A stretch of DNA of 22,162 nt from CAYVLA01 sp964549615 [NCBI: uncultured Thermococci archaeon]. Lineage in GTDB: Archaea; CAYQAE01; CAYVLA01. The DNA lies in contig CAZJVP010000058.1 of the NCBI GenBank assembly GCA_964549615.1, positions 1-22,162 of the forward strand, in the 5' to 3' direction. The position numbers and the translations under genes were made by a program. This document shows positions 1 to 7,883 of this stretch, piece by piece; position 1 is the first letter of the stretch, and each line of letters opens with the position of its first letter. The notes under the pieces are model-generated. The model made no database searches. It was given only the letters and a program-made list of their open reading frames with translations, and was not told the DNA's origin.

Positions 1-169
1 GTATCCGGTATCTGTCGAGAACGCCCAAGACCTCCCCCACATTCCAGACCGAGAATGCGATCCGGAGGCTGCCAGTCTCGGCCTTTGAGTATATCCGATC
101 GACGAGGTCGGATCCCTTCTCCTCAACATACCTTTTTGCCATCGCGCTTGAGTCCAGATATGCGATCAA
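1..169 (-). CDS. vapC: VapC-family PIN-domain ribonuclease toxin (partial, runs off left edge)
   Basis: Starting at a TTG on the minus strand (167-169), the frame reads MIAYLDSSAMAKRYVEEKGS and continues with ...LRIAFSVWNVGEVLGVLDRYRI to the window edge, about 56 residues. The opening hydrophobic strand followed by LDSSA is the N-terminal PIN signature; D6 would be the first metal-binding acid, and E in WNVGEV the second conserved acid. Family members are small Mg-dependent endoribonucleases that cut tRNA or rRNA until bound by the cognate antitoxin. The TTG is preceded by GAGGG, and an in-frame TGA lies a few codons upstream, so the start is well bounded. It overlaps the 3' end of the antitoxin gene by 47 nt, as is usual for translationally coupled vapBC pairs. 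The C-terminal acids lie outside the window, so activity cannot be judged. Confidence 0.85.
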   Translation of the reverse strand, partial: MIAYLDSSAMAKRYVEEKGSDLVDRIYSKAETGSLRIAFSVWNVGEVLGVLDRYRI

Positions 170-443
170 CTCGGTCAGCCCTCATCTCCCTGATGGTTCT
201 TCCCGCCGACAGGTCCACTTTGGGACGGCTGGCAATGACCTCGGCGGAAGATGGATAGTCCCGGGGCTCCGCCCCCATGGCCGACAGCAGGGCTGTCAGA
301 GCCCCTTCAGCATCGAATATTCTGACCGACTCCGCGACGGTTTCGCCCAGCTTCCTGTAACTGCCATATCTTCTAAGCATCGTTTCCCGTAGCCTCCTCC
401 ACAGCTGCTCGTCGATCATTATGGTAGTCTTCACGACGCCCAT
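123..443 (-). CDS. vapB: VapB-type antitoxin
   Basis: This encodes about 106 residues beginning MGVVKTTIMIDEQLWRRL. The first ~45 residues (TTIMIDEQLWRRLRE then helix, YGSYRKLGETVAESVR) resemble a ribbon-helix-helix DNA-binding domain: one beta strand then two helices. The variable C-terminal half would wrap and neutralise the VapC encoded directly downstream. A longer frame opens at 536, but an excellent TATA element at 476-483 would set transcription start near 454, only ~11 nt before the ATG at 441-443, so the shorter start is preferred. The gene is expected to repress its own promoter, as known for VapB proteins; no operator was proved here. Confidence 0.8.
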   Translation of the reverse strand: MGVVKTTIMIDEQLWRRLRETMLRRYGSYRKLGETVAESVRIFDAEGALTALLSAMGAEPRDYPSSAEVIASRPKVDLSAGRTIREMRADRVDRISGLKRDGKKVC

Positions 444-475
444 AGCCTCGCCATATTTATGGTTTACCGTATAGC

Positions 476-483
476 CATATAAA
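476..483 (-). promoter_or_regulatory. TATA box of the vapBC pair
   Basis: On the minus strand the sequence reads TTTATATG, close to the archaeal box A consensus. Its centre is about 26 bp upstream of a predicted start near 454 and 33-40 bp upstream of the chosen vapB ATG. It is the main reason for rejecting the upstream start at 536. Confidence 0.6.
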
Positions 484-711
484 TGTTGGCCGGCGATGAT
501 CGCCATCACCGAAGAAAGGAGGCACGATCGAACCATCCGTCAATCAACGCGGATTCAAGGCTGGGGTTATACGCACAGATCTCCTCTCCCCGACGACCTC
601 ATCTGGGTTGGCATGGATGGTAGCAGAGTATAGAGGCGCACGGGAGGATGGCTAGGGCGGGCCGGATGCGTAGCCTGGCTACTGGCTAGTTCTTCATTGT
701 TAAGGCCGGAT

Positions 712-997
712 CGGCGATTGGAGACTAGCGTGCACTCGACCGCCGGGACCGATGGCCTAACCCTTCGCTCAATTTCCCTGATGATTTGGTTGCCGATCTG
801 GATCGAGATTCCGACATCGACATCGACCTCGAGCTCCGCAAAGAGGTGGTTCCCGGCTGCGCCGGCCGCTTCACGCGGTAGTCCTTGACCACCTGGGTGG
901 ACTCCGCGGCATCGATCGCCTTCGGCATGACGTTGTCGTCCGGGCTCCTGTCCATCAACACGTCAGCCGCTTCGCGCCGAGCCTTATGCCGGTCAGA
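712..997 (-). pseudogene. Remnant of a CDF-family cation efflux protein (C-terminal cytoplasmic domain, frameshifted)
   Basis: Minus-strand translation gives REAADVLMDRSPDD and VVKDYRVKR in one frame (about 997 to 855), then GNHLFAELEVDVDVGISIQI and IIREIERRVRP...VECTLV in a second frame (about 850 to 715). Joined, they match the order of the CDF C-terminal domain: the A-D-x-L-M-D segment after the last membrane helix, the 'V..LRVRR.G..LFV.L.VEVD' strand and the helix ending in a hydrophobic strand. The frames are broken near 850, an in-frame TGA lies just 5' of the remnant, and no membrane domain is present. CDF proteins export Fe, Zn, Mn or Co; a former iron or manganese exporter next to an iron-regulated operon is plausible but inferred. 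It is a dead fragment unless sequencing error created the shift, and even then the N-terminal domain is missing. Confidence 0.7.
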
Positions 998-1000
998 AGG

Positions 1001-1139
1001 TCAGAAGGCCAGCTAGCCTTCCCATTTCCGCCTGCTGGCCCGCCCCGACCCATCATGTGGCCAACAACATGCTAAGCCGTTCCCCAGACTGGCGGCCTTC
1101 AGACAGTCGGATCTTTAGGCGAGGCAAAAATTCTTAAGT
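1001..1139. other. Intergenic region upstream of the dtxR-feoB operon
   Basis: No coding potential was recognised. It holds a short tandem GGTCAGAA repeat near 990-1008 and, just before the operator, an AT-rich stretch (AAAAATTCTTAAG, about 1127-1139) that can act as TATA element for a leaderless transcript starting at the GTG at 1161. A lone TTTAGG half-site near 1116 resembles one arm of the operator. Confidence 0.35.
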
Positions 1140-1153
1140 TTAGGGGTACCTAA
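1140..1153. promoter_or_regulatory. Probable DtxR-type iron-box operator
   Basis: The sequence TTAGGGGTACCTAA is a perfect 5-bp inverted repeat (TTAGG and CCTAA) separated by 4 bp. The TTAGG...CCTAA form matches the core of known DtxR/IdeR-family boxes. It lies between the TATA-like stretch and the GTG start of the repressor gene, where metal-bound repressor would block transcription of the whole dtxR-feoB unit. The repeat is seen directly; binding is inferred. Confidence 0.65.
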
Positions 1154-1160
1154 TCCAAGC

Positions 1161-1868
1161 GTGGAAGAGGCGCCCGAGGAGTACTTGGAAGCGCTGTACA
1201 AGCTGACCCGGGACGGAAATCCAATCAAGACAACCGAGCTTGCCAAACAACTCGGGGTCACGGCAGCGAGCGCAACCCAGATGTTGCAGAAGCTCGCCAA
1301 GAGGGGTTGCGTCGAGTACATCCCCTACAGAGGGGCCCGCCTTACACAGGAAGGAAAGAGCGAGGGCGCCAAGATGACGAGGAAGCATCGGCTGCTCGAG
1401 ACCTTCCTAGTTTCGGTCCTAAAGATGCGCGGCGACAAGGCCCACGCGCAGGCCTGCGAACTCGAACACCATCTCTCAGATGAGGCCGAGGAGGCCCTCT
1501 GTCGCATCCTCAAACACCCGGAGTTCTGCGCGGATGACAAGATGCCCATACCGCCCTGCGACAGCCCGTTCACGAGCTGCGCAGAATGCATGGCCGCCGG
1601 TACTCACTACGAGTCAAAAAGGGAGAAACCGATCAAAGCCCTCACCTTCCTCAAGAGGGGTGAATCCGCCAAGATCGCCTTCATCCGGGCTGGAAGGGGG
1701 GCCGTCCAGAGACTGTGCGACATGGGCCTCACGCCGGGGGCCCAGGTCAGGATGGTGACATCCGCTCCGTTGAAGGGTCCCGTTGAGATCGAGGTGAGAG
1801 GCTCGAAGCTCGCAATCGGCTGGGGGATTGCCTCAAGAATCTTCGTTGAGGCTGAGTCCCTTGTCTGA
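1161..1868 (+). CDS. DtxR-family iron-dependent repressor with C-terminal FeoA domain
   Basis: This 235-residue protein starts at GTG. Residues 5-65 form the winged helix ([10 protein letters not shown], then [19 protein letters not shown] as the recognition region). Residues 70-120 form the dimerisation and metal-binding domain: H76 (KHRLLETFL), C99, E102 and H103 ([14 protein letters not shown]) align with the primary-site residues His79, Cys102, Glu105 and His106 of DtxR. Cys at this position, rather than the Asp/Glu of MntR, points to iron rather than manganese sensing. Residues 123-143 hold a Cys-rich linker (C123, C133, C140, C143). Residues ~160-235 are a FeoA/SH3-like domain ([10 protein letters not shown]... 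[12 protein letters not shown]). The gene overlaps feoB by a few bases. The FeoA part may work on FeoB directly, since no separate feoA is seen. The frame is intact, with the perfect operator just upstream. Confidence 0.88.
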   Translation: MEEAPEEYLEALYKLTRDGNPIKTTELAKQLGVTAASATQMLQKLAKRGCVEYIPYRGARLTQEGKSEGAKMTRKHRLLETFLVSVLKMRGDKAHAQACELEHHLSDEAEEALCRILKHPEFCADDKMPIPPCDSPFTSCAECMAAGTHYESKREKPIKALTFLKRGESAKIAFIRAGRGAVQRLCDMGLTPGAQVRMVTSAPLKGPVEIEVRGSKLAIGWGIASRIFVEAESLV

Positions 1869-3810
1869 CGCCCAGGATGAGCTTCGCATTGCCCTAGCCG
1901 GCAATGCAAACGTGGGCAAGAGCGTCATCTTCAACGAGCTGACCGGACTGAGCCAAGTCATAGGGAACTGGCCCGGGAAGACCGTGAAGAAGGCCACGGG
2001 CACCCTCTTCTTCGAAGGCCGAAGGCTGAGCATAATCGACCTGCCCGGGATATACTCGTTTTCGACTTTCTCGGAGGAGGAACTCGTCTCCCGCCAGTAC
2101 ATCGCGGAGGAGAGGCCGGACGTCATAGTCAACGTCGTGGATGCCACGGTCCTGGAGCGCAACCTCTTCTTCACCCTTCAGCTCATGGAGCTGGAGGTCC
2201 CGTTCGTCGTCGCCCTCAACATGTACGACATCGCCAAGAGGACAGGAATCGACATAGACGTCCAGCGGCTCTCGGCTGAGCTGGGAGTCCCCGTCATCCC
2301 AACGGTGGCCGTCAAGCGGGTCGGACTGACCGAGATGCTGCGAGCTGCGATCCAAGTGGCGCTTCAGCGCCCACCGCCCAGACCGAGGAGGCTGAGCTAC
2401 GGGCCTGAGATCGAGTCCCGGGTGATGCTCCTGACCCAGATGATCAAAAGCAAGGGAAGGTCAGGAAGCTACCCCCCACGCTGGACCGCGATAAAGCTGC
2501 TCGAGCGGGACTCCGAGGTTGAGACCATGGTTTCCGATCGGGCGATCCTGGACGAGGCCGCGAGGCTGCGCTCCGAGATCGAGTCCATCCATGGTGAACC
2601 CATCGGGACGGTCATCACCTCTGAACGCTACACCCTGGCCCACCGGATCTGCTCGACCTCCCTAACTTTCAGGGAAAAGCCTCGCCCGACCCTCTCCGGC
2701 CGCATCGACTCGCTGACCACGCACGGGCTCTGGGGCTACGTATTGATGGCTCTCATAACGATTGGGATGTTCTATGCCGTCTTCTCCTTCGGCAAGTGGG
2801 CCTCGGGCATCTTGGAATCGGCTTTGGACCTGTTTCGCCCCCTCCTACAAAACCTGCTGGGCCCAGGCCCCGTTGGCAAGATCTTGGTGGAAGGCCTCGT
2901 GGAAGGGCTTTTCGCCGGGATAGCCATCGCCATCCCCTTCATTCTTCCCTTCTACCTCATGCTCTCCGTCTTGGAGGATTCGGGCTACCTCGCCAGGATC
3001 GCGTTCCTGATGGATGCCGCGATGCACAGGATGGGCCTACACGGCAAGGCCTTCATACCGATGCTCCTCGGCTTCGGGTGCAACGTTCCTGCCGTGCTGG
3101 GGTGCAGGATCATGGAGACGCGCAGGGAGCGGCTGATAGCCGCCTTCGTCTCCACGCTGGTTCCCTGCACCGCCAGGACCATCGTGATACTGGCCTTGGT
3201 CGGAAAGTACCTCGGGGTGACTTACGCCCTCTCCCTCTACGTCATCGACATCGGGATCATCTTCGCGCTTGGCCGGGTCGCCTACAAGACGCTTCCGGGA
3301 GAACCGATCGGGTTGATCATGGAGATGCCGTCCTACAAGAAGCCGTCCGGAAGGGTCATTGCTAGGCAGACATGGTTCAGAGTCAGTGGCTTCGTCAAAC
3401 TCGCGTTCCCGATCATCGCCTTTGCAGGCGCCGCAATAAAGGCGGCGGAGATCGCGGGCGTGCTCAACATCCTGTCCGACGCGATATCGCCCATCACCGT
3501 CGGCCTACTGGGCCTTCCCTCCGTCGTGGGGGTCCTTCTCATAGTTGGGATCCTCCGCAAGGAGCTCACCGTGTTGATGCTAGCAACGCTGCTGGGCACT
3601 CCACACTTCGACGCCGTTCTGAGCCCCCTGCAGATGTACATCTTCGCCTTCGTCGTCATGCTATACATCCCGTGCGTAGCCACCATCGCCGCCCTCGTCG
3701 AGGAGTTCAACTGGAAGGACGCTGCCTACGTGACCATATTCGAGATCGTCTTTGCGACAGCGGCCGGAGGACTCCTTTACCGAATCCTCCTGGCGCTCGG
3801 ATGGCACTAG
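1861..3810 (+). CDS. feoB: Ferrous iron transporter FeoB
   Basis: FeoB is the GTP-gated inner-membrane Fe(II) importer. The N-terminal G domain shows G1 GNANVGKS (residues 14-21), G3 DLPGIYSFS and G4 NMYD (normally NxxD), followed by the helical GDI region. The membrane part carries the conserved FeoB gate and core motifs [12 protein letters not shown] and [14 protein letters not shown], and a C-terminal core ([15 protein letters not shown]). Length is about 649 residues, in the normal range for a FeoB with a short C-terminus. Start choice: TTG at 1861 overlaps the repressor stop by 8 nt and is preceded by GAGG; an in-frame TTG at 1828 would add 11 residues. Tight overlap with the DtxR-FeoA gene indicates one operon under iron control. 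Confidence 0.95.
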   Translation: MSDAQDELRIALAGNANVGKSVIFNELTGLSQVIGNWPGKTVKKATGTLFFEGRRLSIIDLPGIYSFSTFSEEELVSRQYIAEERPDVIVNVVDATVLERNLFFTLQLMELEVPFVVALNMYDIAKRTGIDIDVQRLSAELGVPVIPTVAVKRVGLTEMLRAAIQVALQRPPPRPRRLSYGPEIESRVMLLTQMIKSKGRSGSYPPRWTAIKLLERDSEVETMVSDRAILDEAARLRSEIESIHGEPIGTVITSERYTLAHRICSTSLTFREKPRPTLSGRIDSLTTHGLWGYVLMALITIGMFYAVFSFGKWASGILESALDLFRPLLQNLLGPGPVGKILVEGLVEGLFAGIAIAIPFILPFYLMLSVLEDSGYLARIAFLMDAAMHRMGLHGKAFIPMLLGFGCNVPAVLGCRIMETRRERLIAAFVSTLVPCTARTIVILALVGKYLGVTYALSLYVIDIGIIFALGRVAYKTLPGEPIGLIMEMPSYKKPSGRVIARQTWFRVSGFVKLAFPIIAFAGAAIKAAEIAGVLNILSDAISPITVGLLGLPSVVGVLLIVGILRKELTVLMLATLLGTPHFDAVLSPLQMYIFAFVVMLYIPCVATIAALVEEFNWKDAAYVTIFEIVFATAAGGLLYRILLALGWH

Positions 3811-6140
3811 GAGCGGCGCCCGGCCGGCGGGGGAAATCATTACAAGACTGGGACGGACCGTGGCCGCAGAGAGCCTTGCGCCGCGCCATCCACGCTGCCC
3901 TTCCTGTCATGGGGTTCACCTCCACGGTGGTGCAGGTCGTCCTCCTAAGGGAACTTCTCGTCGGCTTCCTTGGCAATGAGCTGTCCATCGGGGTGATGTT
4001 GGGCGAGTGGCTTCTGTTCGAGGCGTTGGGAAGCTGGGGGCTTGGCAGGTTCTCGCGGGACACCGAGCCGTCCGTTGGACATTACATCGCGCTCCAAGCC
4101 CTCGTCGCCCTGCTCCTGCCCTTGGCCGTGGCCCAATCAAGGATCGTGAGAAGCCTCGGGGGCTTCGTGCCCGGACAGGGTGCGGGCCTTCCATCGATCG
4201 CCTTTTTCTCCTTTGTGGTCCTAGCTCCACTGGCGCTGTGCGGCGGGGCCCAGTTCACGCTGGGCTGCAAGATCCTTTCGACGACCCGTGGCGCCCACGT
4301 GACGATAGGCTGGGCATACGTCTTGGAATCCGCAGGGGCCGTCACAGGCGGCATGGCCGCCACATTCCTTTTCGTCCCCCGGGTAAGCCCCGTGATCTCA
4401 GCCCTCACGATCGGTGCGCTGAACCTCCTTTCGGGACTGCTTCTAGTCATCGGAGAGGGCCCTCCGACTAGGCTCTACAGGATCGGGCGCCCCGCCCTCA
4501 TCGCCATGGCCCTCGTGGGCACCGCGTTCCTGCTCGTTTCTCCCACAGCGAGGATCATCGACGCCGCGACGCTGAAGGCCCGATGGAAGGGCTATCAGCT
4601 GATCGTTTCGGAGAACTCCGTCTACGGGAACATCGCGGTCATCGAACAGGCCGGCGAGGTCACCTTTTTCGTGGACGGCGTGGCGACGGTCACCTCGCCC
4701 CCGGATTTTGACGCCGCTAGGACGCTGGTCCACGTTGCGTTCCTTGCGAAAGGTGATCCAAAGAGGGTCTTGGTCATCGGCGGCGGAGCGGGGGGAGTTC
4801 TGTCTGAGATCCTGAGGTACGACGTGGACGAGGTCGTCTACGTCGAACAGGATCCCCTCCTGATCCAGCTTCTGCGGGATCATCCAACCGACACGACCAG
4901 GTACGAGTTCTCCGATCCCAGAGTCAAGATCGAGGGCACCGACGGCAGGCGGTTCCTGACGAACACCGGCGAGGCGTTCGACGTCATCCTGATGAACCTC
5001 CCCTACCCCTCATCGCTCAACCTGAACCGATTCTACACGGTCGAATTCCTGAGTTTGGCGGGGTCCAAGCTGGCCAGTGGCGGCGTCTTGGCATTCCCGG
5101 TTCCGGGCGCAACCGGATACCTTTCGATGGAAGAGCGCAAGATGAACGGCTGCATGCTCCAGAGCTTGGAACGGTCCTTCGCCCACGTCAGGGCAGTGCC
5201 CGGCGCACCCAGCATCTTCCTCGCCTCAAACGACCTCGACCTCTCGAGGGTCAGCCCTGAGGTGCTGTGCGAGAGATCGAGGTCAAGGGGGTTGGACCTG
5301 ATCGTTCCGTGCCAGCTCTTCACCGACCTGCTCAATCCCGCCCGTGAGGAGTGGTACCACGACTCCCTAGAAGCAGTCAGCGCCCGGACGAACCGTGACC
5401 TAAGACCATGCGCCGTGTTCTACTCGCTGGCATACTGGACGTCGATTTTCTCGCCGCGCCTCCTTTGGGCCGTGAACGCCATCGAGGCCGCAGGAGCTCT
5501 CCCGGTGCTAGCGTCCATCTGCGCCTTCGCGCTCATCTGCATCTGCCTCCAAACGCGGCTGCGGGCCAGGGGGCTTCTGCCCATACCGTTTCTCGTCGCA
5601 TCAACCGGCTTCTTCGGGATGGGGATCAGCGTCGCCGTGATCCTCGCGTTCCAGTCGTTCTTCGGCTACCTTTACCAGGAGATCGGACTGGTTCTGACCG
5701 CCTTCATGCTTGGCCTCTCGTTGGGCGGCAGCGCCATGAACAGGCTGATCGCCGATGGGAGATCTCCCGGACTCGCATGGGTGGAGGGTACGATCATCAT
5801 CTTCTGCCCGATCTTCGTCCTCGTGGTGCTTCCCCTCGGGGGCGTCGCCGGGCTCAGGGGCTACTCGGCCCTCGCCAAGATCCTGATGCTGGGGATGAAC
5901 GCGGTCTCAGGCCTTCTGGTCGGGGCCGAGTTCTCCCTCTCCAGCCGGGCGAGGTTGGTTGAAGAAAGGAGGCTATCCAGGGCTGCCGGGGCCGTCTACG
6001 CCTGGGACCTCATCGGGGCGGTGATCGGATCCCTGGCCCTCTCGATCATGCTCATCCCGCTCGTAGGCGTCGCCACCGCCTGCCTGTCCATCATGGCGCT
6101 GAAGCTCCTCAGCCTAGCGCTCCTTGTGACATCGCATTGA
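3801..6140 (+). CDS. Polytopic membrane protein with spermidine-synthase-like domain
   Basis: About 779 residues. The N-terminal third has about six membrane helices (from LPVMGFTSTVVQVVLLREL). The middle, roughly residues 270-500, is a Rossmann domain of the spermidine synthase superfamily: motif I VLVIGGGAGGVLSEIL near residue 323, the acidic strand end VVYVEQDP, and GTDGRRFL. The C-terminal third has about six more helices. Where true aminopropyltransferases have the D-x-(S/T)-D-P catalytic loop, this protein reads DVILMNLPYPSSLNLNRFYT, so the catalytic Asp is missing and polyamine synthesis is unlikely. The NLP-x-P...NRFYT form is, from memory, shared by other membrane members of this family, whose function is unknown. 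The ATG at 3801 overlaps the feoB stop by 10 nt, giving a third gene in the iron operon; a later start near 3879 or 3909 is possible. Its 3' end overlaps the opposing gene by 27 nt. Confidence 0.8.
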   Translation: MALGAAPGRRGKSLQDWDGPWPQRALRRAIHAALPVMGFTSTVVQVVLLRELLVGFLGNELSIGVMLGEWLLFEALGSWGLGRFSRDTEPSVGHYIALQALVALLLPLAVAQSRIVRSLGGFVPGQGAGLPSIAFFSFVVLAPLALCGGAQFTLGCKILSTTRGAHVTIGWAYVLESAGAVTGGMAATFLFVPRVSPVISALTIGALNLLSGLLLVIGEGPPTRLYRIGRPALIAMALVGTAFLLVSPTARIIDAATLKARWKGYQLIVSENSVYGNIAVIEQAGEVTFFVDGVATVTSPPDFDAARTLVHVAFLAKGDPKRVLVIGGGAGGVLSEILRYDVDEVVYVEQDPLLIQLLRDHPTDTTRYEFSDPRVKIEGTDGRRFLTNTGEAFDVILMNLPYPSSLNLNRFYTVEFLSLAGSKLASGGVLAFPVPGATGYLSMEERKMNGCMLQSLERSFAHVRAVPGAPSIFLASNDLDLSRVSPEVLCERSRSRGLDLIVPCQLFTDLLNPAREEWYHDSLEAVSARTNRDLRPCAVFYSLAYWTSIFSPRLLWAVNAIEAAGALPVLASICAFALICICLQTRLRARGLLPIPFLVASTGFFGMGISVAVILAFQSFFGYLYQEIGLVLTAFMLGLSLGGSAMNRLIADGRSPGLAWVEGTIIIFCPIFVLVVLPLGGVAGLRGYSALAKILMLGMNAVSGLLVGAEFSLSSRARLVEERRLSRAAGAVYAWDLIGAVIGSLALSIMLIPLVGVATACLSIMALKLLSLALLVTSH

Positions 6141-7583
6141 GACGGCGGCCAACCACAACGACGAGAGCGAGAGCGCCCACGGCAGCCCCTTTTCCCGAAT
6201 GGGAATGGTGGGGTCGCCCTCCAGCTCCAGCAGCCTGCCCCGTCCCGGCTCGAGATCGTAGCTGAAGGACAGCGTGTCCCCATCGTCCCTAAATCCAACC
6301 GGACTGTTGGTGAGGCAGTCCAGAATCCTGTCGACCGTGTAGCCAACTCCAGCCTTTGACAGCGTGATGTAGGCGGTGTCCTTCTTCGTCACGTCCTTGC
6401 TGGCAATGAACAAGTACTTCCGGCCACTATCGGAGTGAAGGAAGGTGTTCACCGTGCCGGCACTGAACCTGCCCCCGCATCCTTTGATGGTAGCCGCGTT
6501 CTGGACCTTGGTCAGCTTCATCAACGTCGGGCCGATGATCTCAAGGTCCTGGTTTATTTCCCGTATCTCATCGAAGGTGTAGTTGCCGATGCCCTCGAGG
6601 GTCTCAAACCGGAACCAGTTGATCCCCTTGCACCCCGCCGCCAAGGCAAGATAGGCCTGCGCCCGCAGTTCGTTTGGAGCAGGCCGTTGGTTTATCTTGA
6701 ACGCCTGGGGGACGACGATCACCGGCACCCCGTACTGGTCCCCAATCTTCACCCACTGGTTGGCGTACGTCTCGTACTCGGAAAATCCGCTCCCGACCGC
6801 GTAGGCGAGTACATAGCAGTCATACATCAGGACGGGCGGCTTCGGGGCGGGCGGATTGCCGTACCCCGTCGCCTTGGCCATGTACTGCTTGGCCGCCGCC
6901 TGGCCTTCCTCTCCCCATATGAAGATCCCGGTGATGGTCGGCGGCAGGAAGGACGAGTTCACCGACGAGCCGAGCCTGCAGAATGCGGCATGCACCCTCG
7001 CAATCCTATCGATCACCCCCGGGGCATTCGCCTCCGGCTCATCGAAGGCGTAGTAGCCAACGAGAGACGGGTGGTAGGTCCCCAGCTCCTGGATCGTCTG
7101 TTTCACCTGCTCGTCCAGCTCCTCGTCGGTCAACGGCTTCGTGCCATCTGGACCTTGGTTGAAGGGCGCGGGCACATCTGGCCAGACATAGCCGTAGAGC
7201 TTGAGCCACTCCAAGATGTTGTCCCACCTGAGCGCGATGTCCCCGACCTTGGCGTACGGCGGATCCCCGAACCTGATCCAACAGATGAGCGGGATGGACG
7301 GGATGCACTTCATCCCGGCCTGATCTGCGATGTCCAGGAAGATCCGGCTGTTTGAGGTCTTCCCGTGGAAGCTGTTAAGAAGGTTGACCCCCATACCCGC
7401 AATCGTCGAAATCTCGCTGGGGTAGGACGCCGGATCGCCCTGCGGGGTCACGCAGATCATCCCGCGCACCGTCATCGTCGACAGCTCATACACTCGATCC
7501 TCAGCTCGAGAGACGTGGATGGTCAAGCCGGTCACCGTAAGGAGCAGGCCCAAAACGATAGCCCTTCTCTTGGCGCTCCGCAT
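6114..7583 (-). CDS. Exported TIM-barrel glycoside-hydrolase-like protein
   Basis: 489 residues. Residues 1-26 are a signal sequence or N-terminal anchor (MRSAKRRAIVLGLLLTVTGL then a polar region with AED). The body (about 35-400) has alternating strand-helix units with barrel features: GMGVNLLNSF, the YYAFDEPE motif at 178-184, ...INWFRFET. A D-E-P-E after a hydrophobic strand is the typical position of an acid residue in GH-A-like barrels, so E182 or E184 could be catalytic. Residues ~400-460 look like an all-beta accessory domain. The C-terminus has a hydrophobic run (LPWALSLSSLWLAAVSM) followed by basic residues, a probable membrane anchor. The start at 7583 is supported by the hydrophobic leader and a TATA-like CTAATAG centred at 7611; the frame opens upstream to 7850 but that extension is low-complexity and would bury the signal. 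Substrate unknown; no specific GH family assigned. Confidence 0.7.
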   Translation of the reverse strand: MRSAKRRAIVLGLLLTVTGLTIHVSRAEDRVYELSTMTVRGMICVTPQGDPASYPSEISTIAGMGVNLLNSFHGKTSNSRIFLDIADQAGMKCIPSIPLICWIRFGDPPYAKVGDIALRWDNILEWLKLYGYVWPDVPAPFNQGPDGTKPLTDEELDEQVKQTIQELGTYHPSLVGYYAFDEPEANAPGVIDRIARVHAAFCRLGSSVNSSFLPPTITGIFIWGEEGQAAAKQYMAKATGYGNPPAPKPPVLMYDCYVLAYAVGSGFSEYETYANQWVKIGDQYGVPVIVVPQAFKINQRPAPNELRAQAYLALAAGCKGINWFRFETLEGIGNYTFDEIREINQDLEIIGPTLMKLTKVQNAATIKGCGGRFSAGTVNTFLHSDSGRKYLFIASKDVTKKDTAYITLSKAGVGYTVDRILDCLTNSPVGFRDDGDTLSFSYDLEPGRGRLLELEGDPTIPIREKGLPWALSLSSLWLAAVSMRCHKER

Positions 7584-7883
7584 GGACCCCCGACCCCGAG
7601 CCGAATCTATTAGTGTTTCGGTGGGGAGGGAGGAGGATTGCAGGCATTGAGGTCGAGGAAAAGATAAATGCCGCTTCACACGTTCTTGATTAGGTCGCCG
7701 AGGACGCGTCCGTTCCCAGGAGCATAATGAGAGCTGCGAAGGAAGCCCGCGACTGGCTCGAGGGTGTCCGTGCAAGCTCTGCTGCCAATCTCCTGTACGA
7801 GATCGGGGCTTGCCGCATGCCGCCCCTGAAGATCGATCCGCGTTGGGCACATAACTGTGCCCCCTCGCGTCTCCGCGTGGAAT
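7584..7883. other. 300-bp intergenic region between two exported-protein genes
   Basis: No gene was recognised. On the minus strand it holds two TATA-like elements for the downstream glycosidase-like gene: CTAATAG at about 7608-7614, which would give a leaderless mRNA, and ATTTATCT at about 7662-7669, which would give a leader of about 55 nt. The rest shows no clear structure; the gap argues that the two genes are separate transcription units. Confidence 0.4.

Noticed and set aside
725-961. Independent 78-codon minus-strand gene
   Set aside because: Its first half is CDF-like, but the second half (Ser/Arg-rich) is the wrong frame of the same domain, so it is a frameshifted remnant.
990-1008. 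GGTCAGAA tandem repeat as a regulatory site
   Set aside because: Only two copies, at the edge of a decayed gene, with no symmetry or promoter link.
3372-3800. Long upstream extension of the spermidine-synthase-like gene inside feoB
   Set aside because: The added residues are Arg/His-rich out-of-frame feoB sequence; the membrane protein begins naturally at the ATG at 3801 overlapping the feoB stop.
6435-7355. 306-codon plus-strand frame
   Set aside because: It is antisense to the exported barrel protein, rich in Arg, Pro and Val without domain signs, and typical of a shadow frame in GC-rich DNA.
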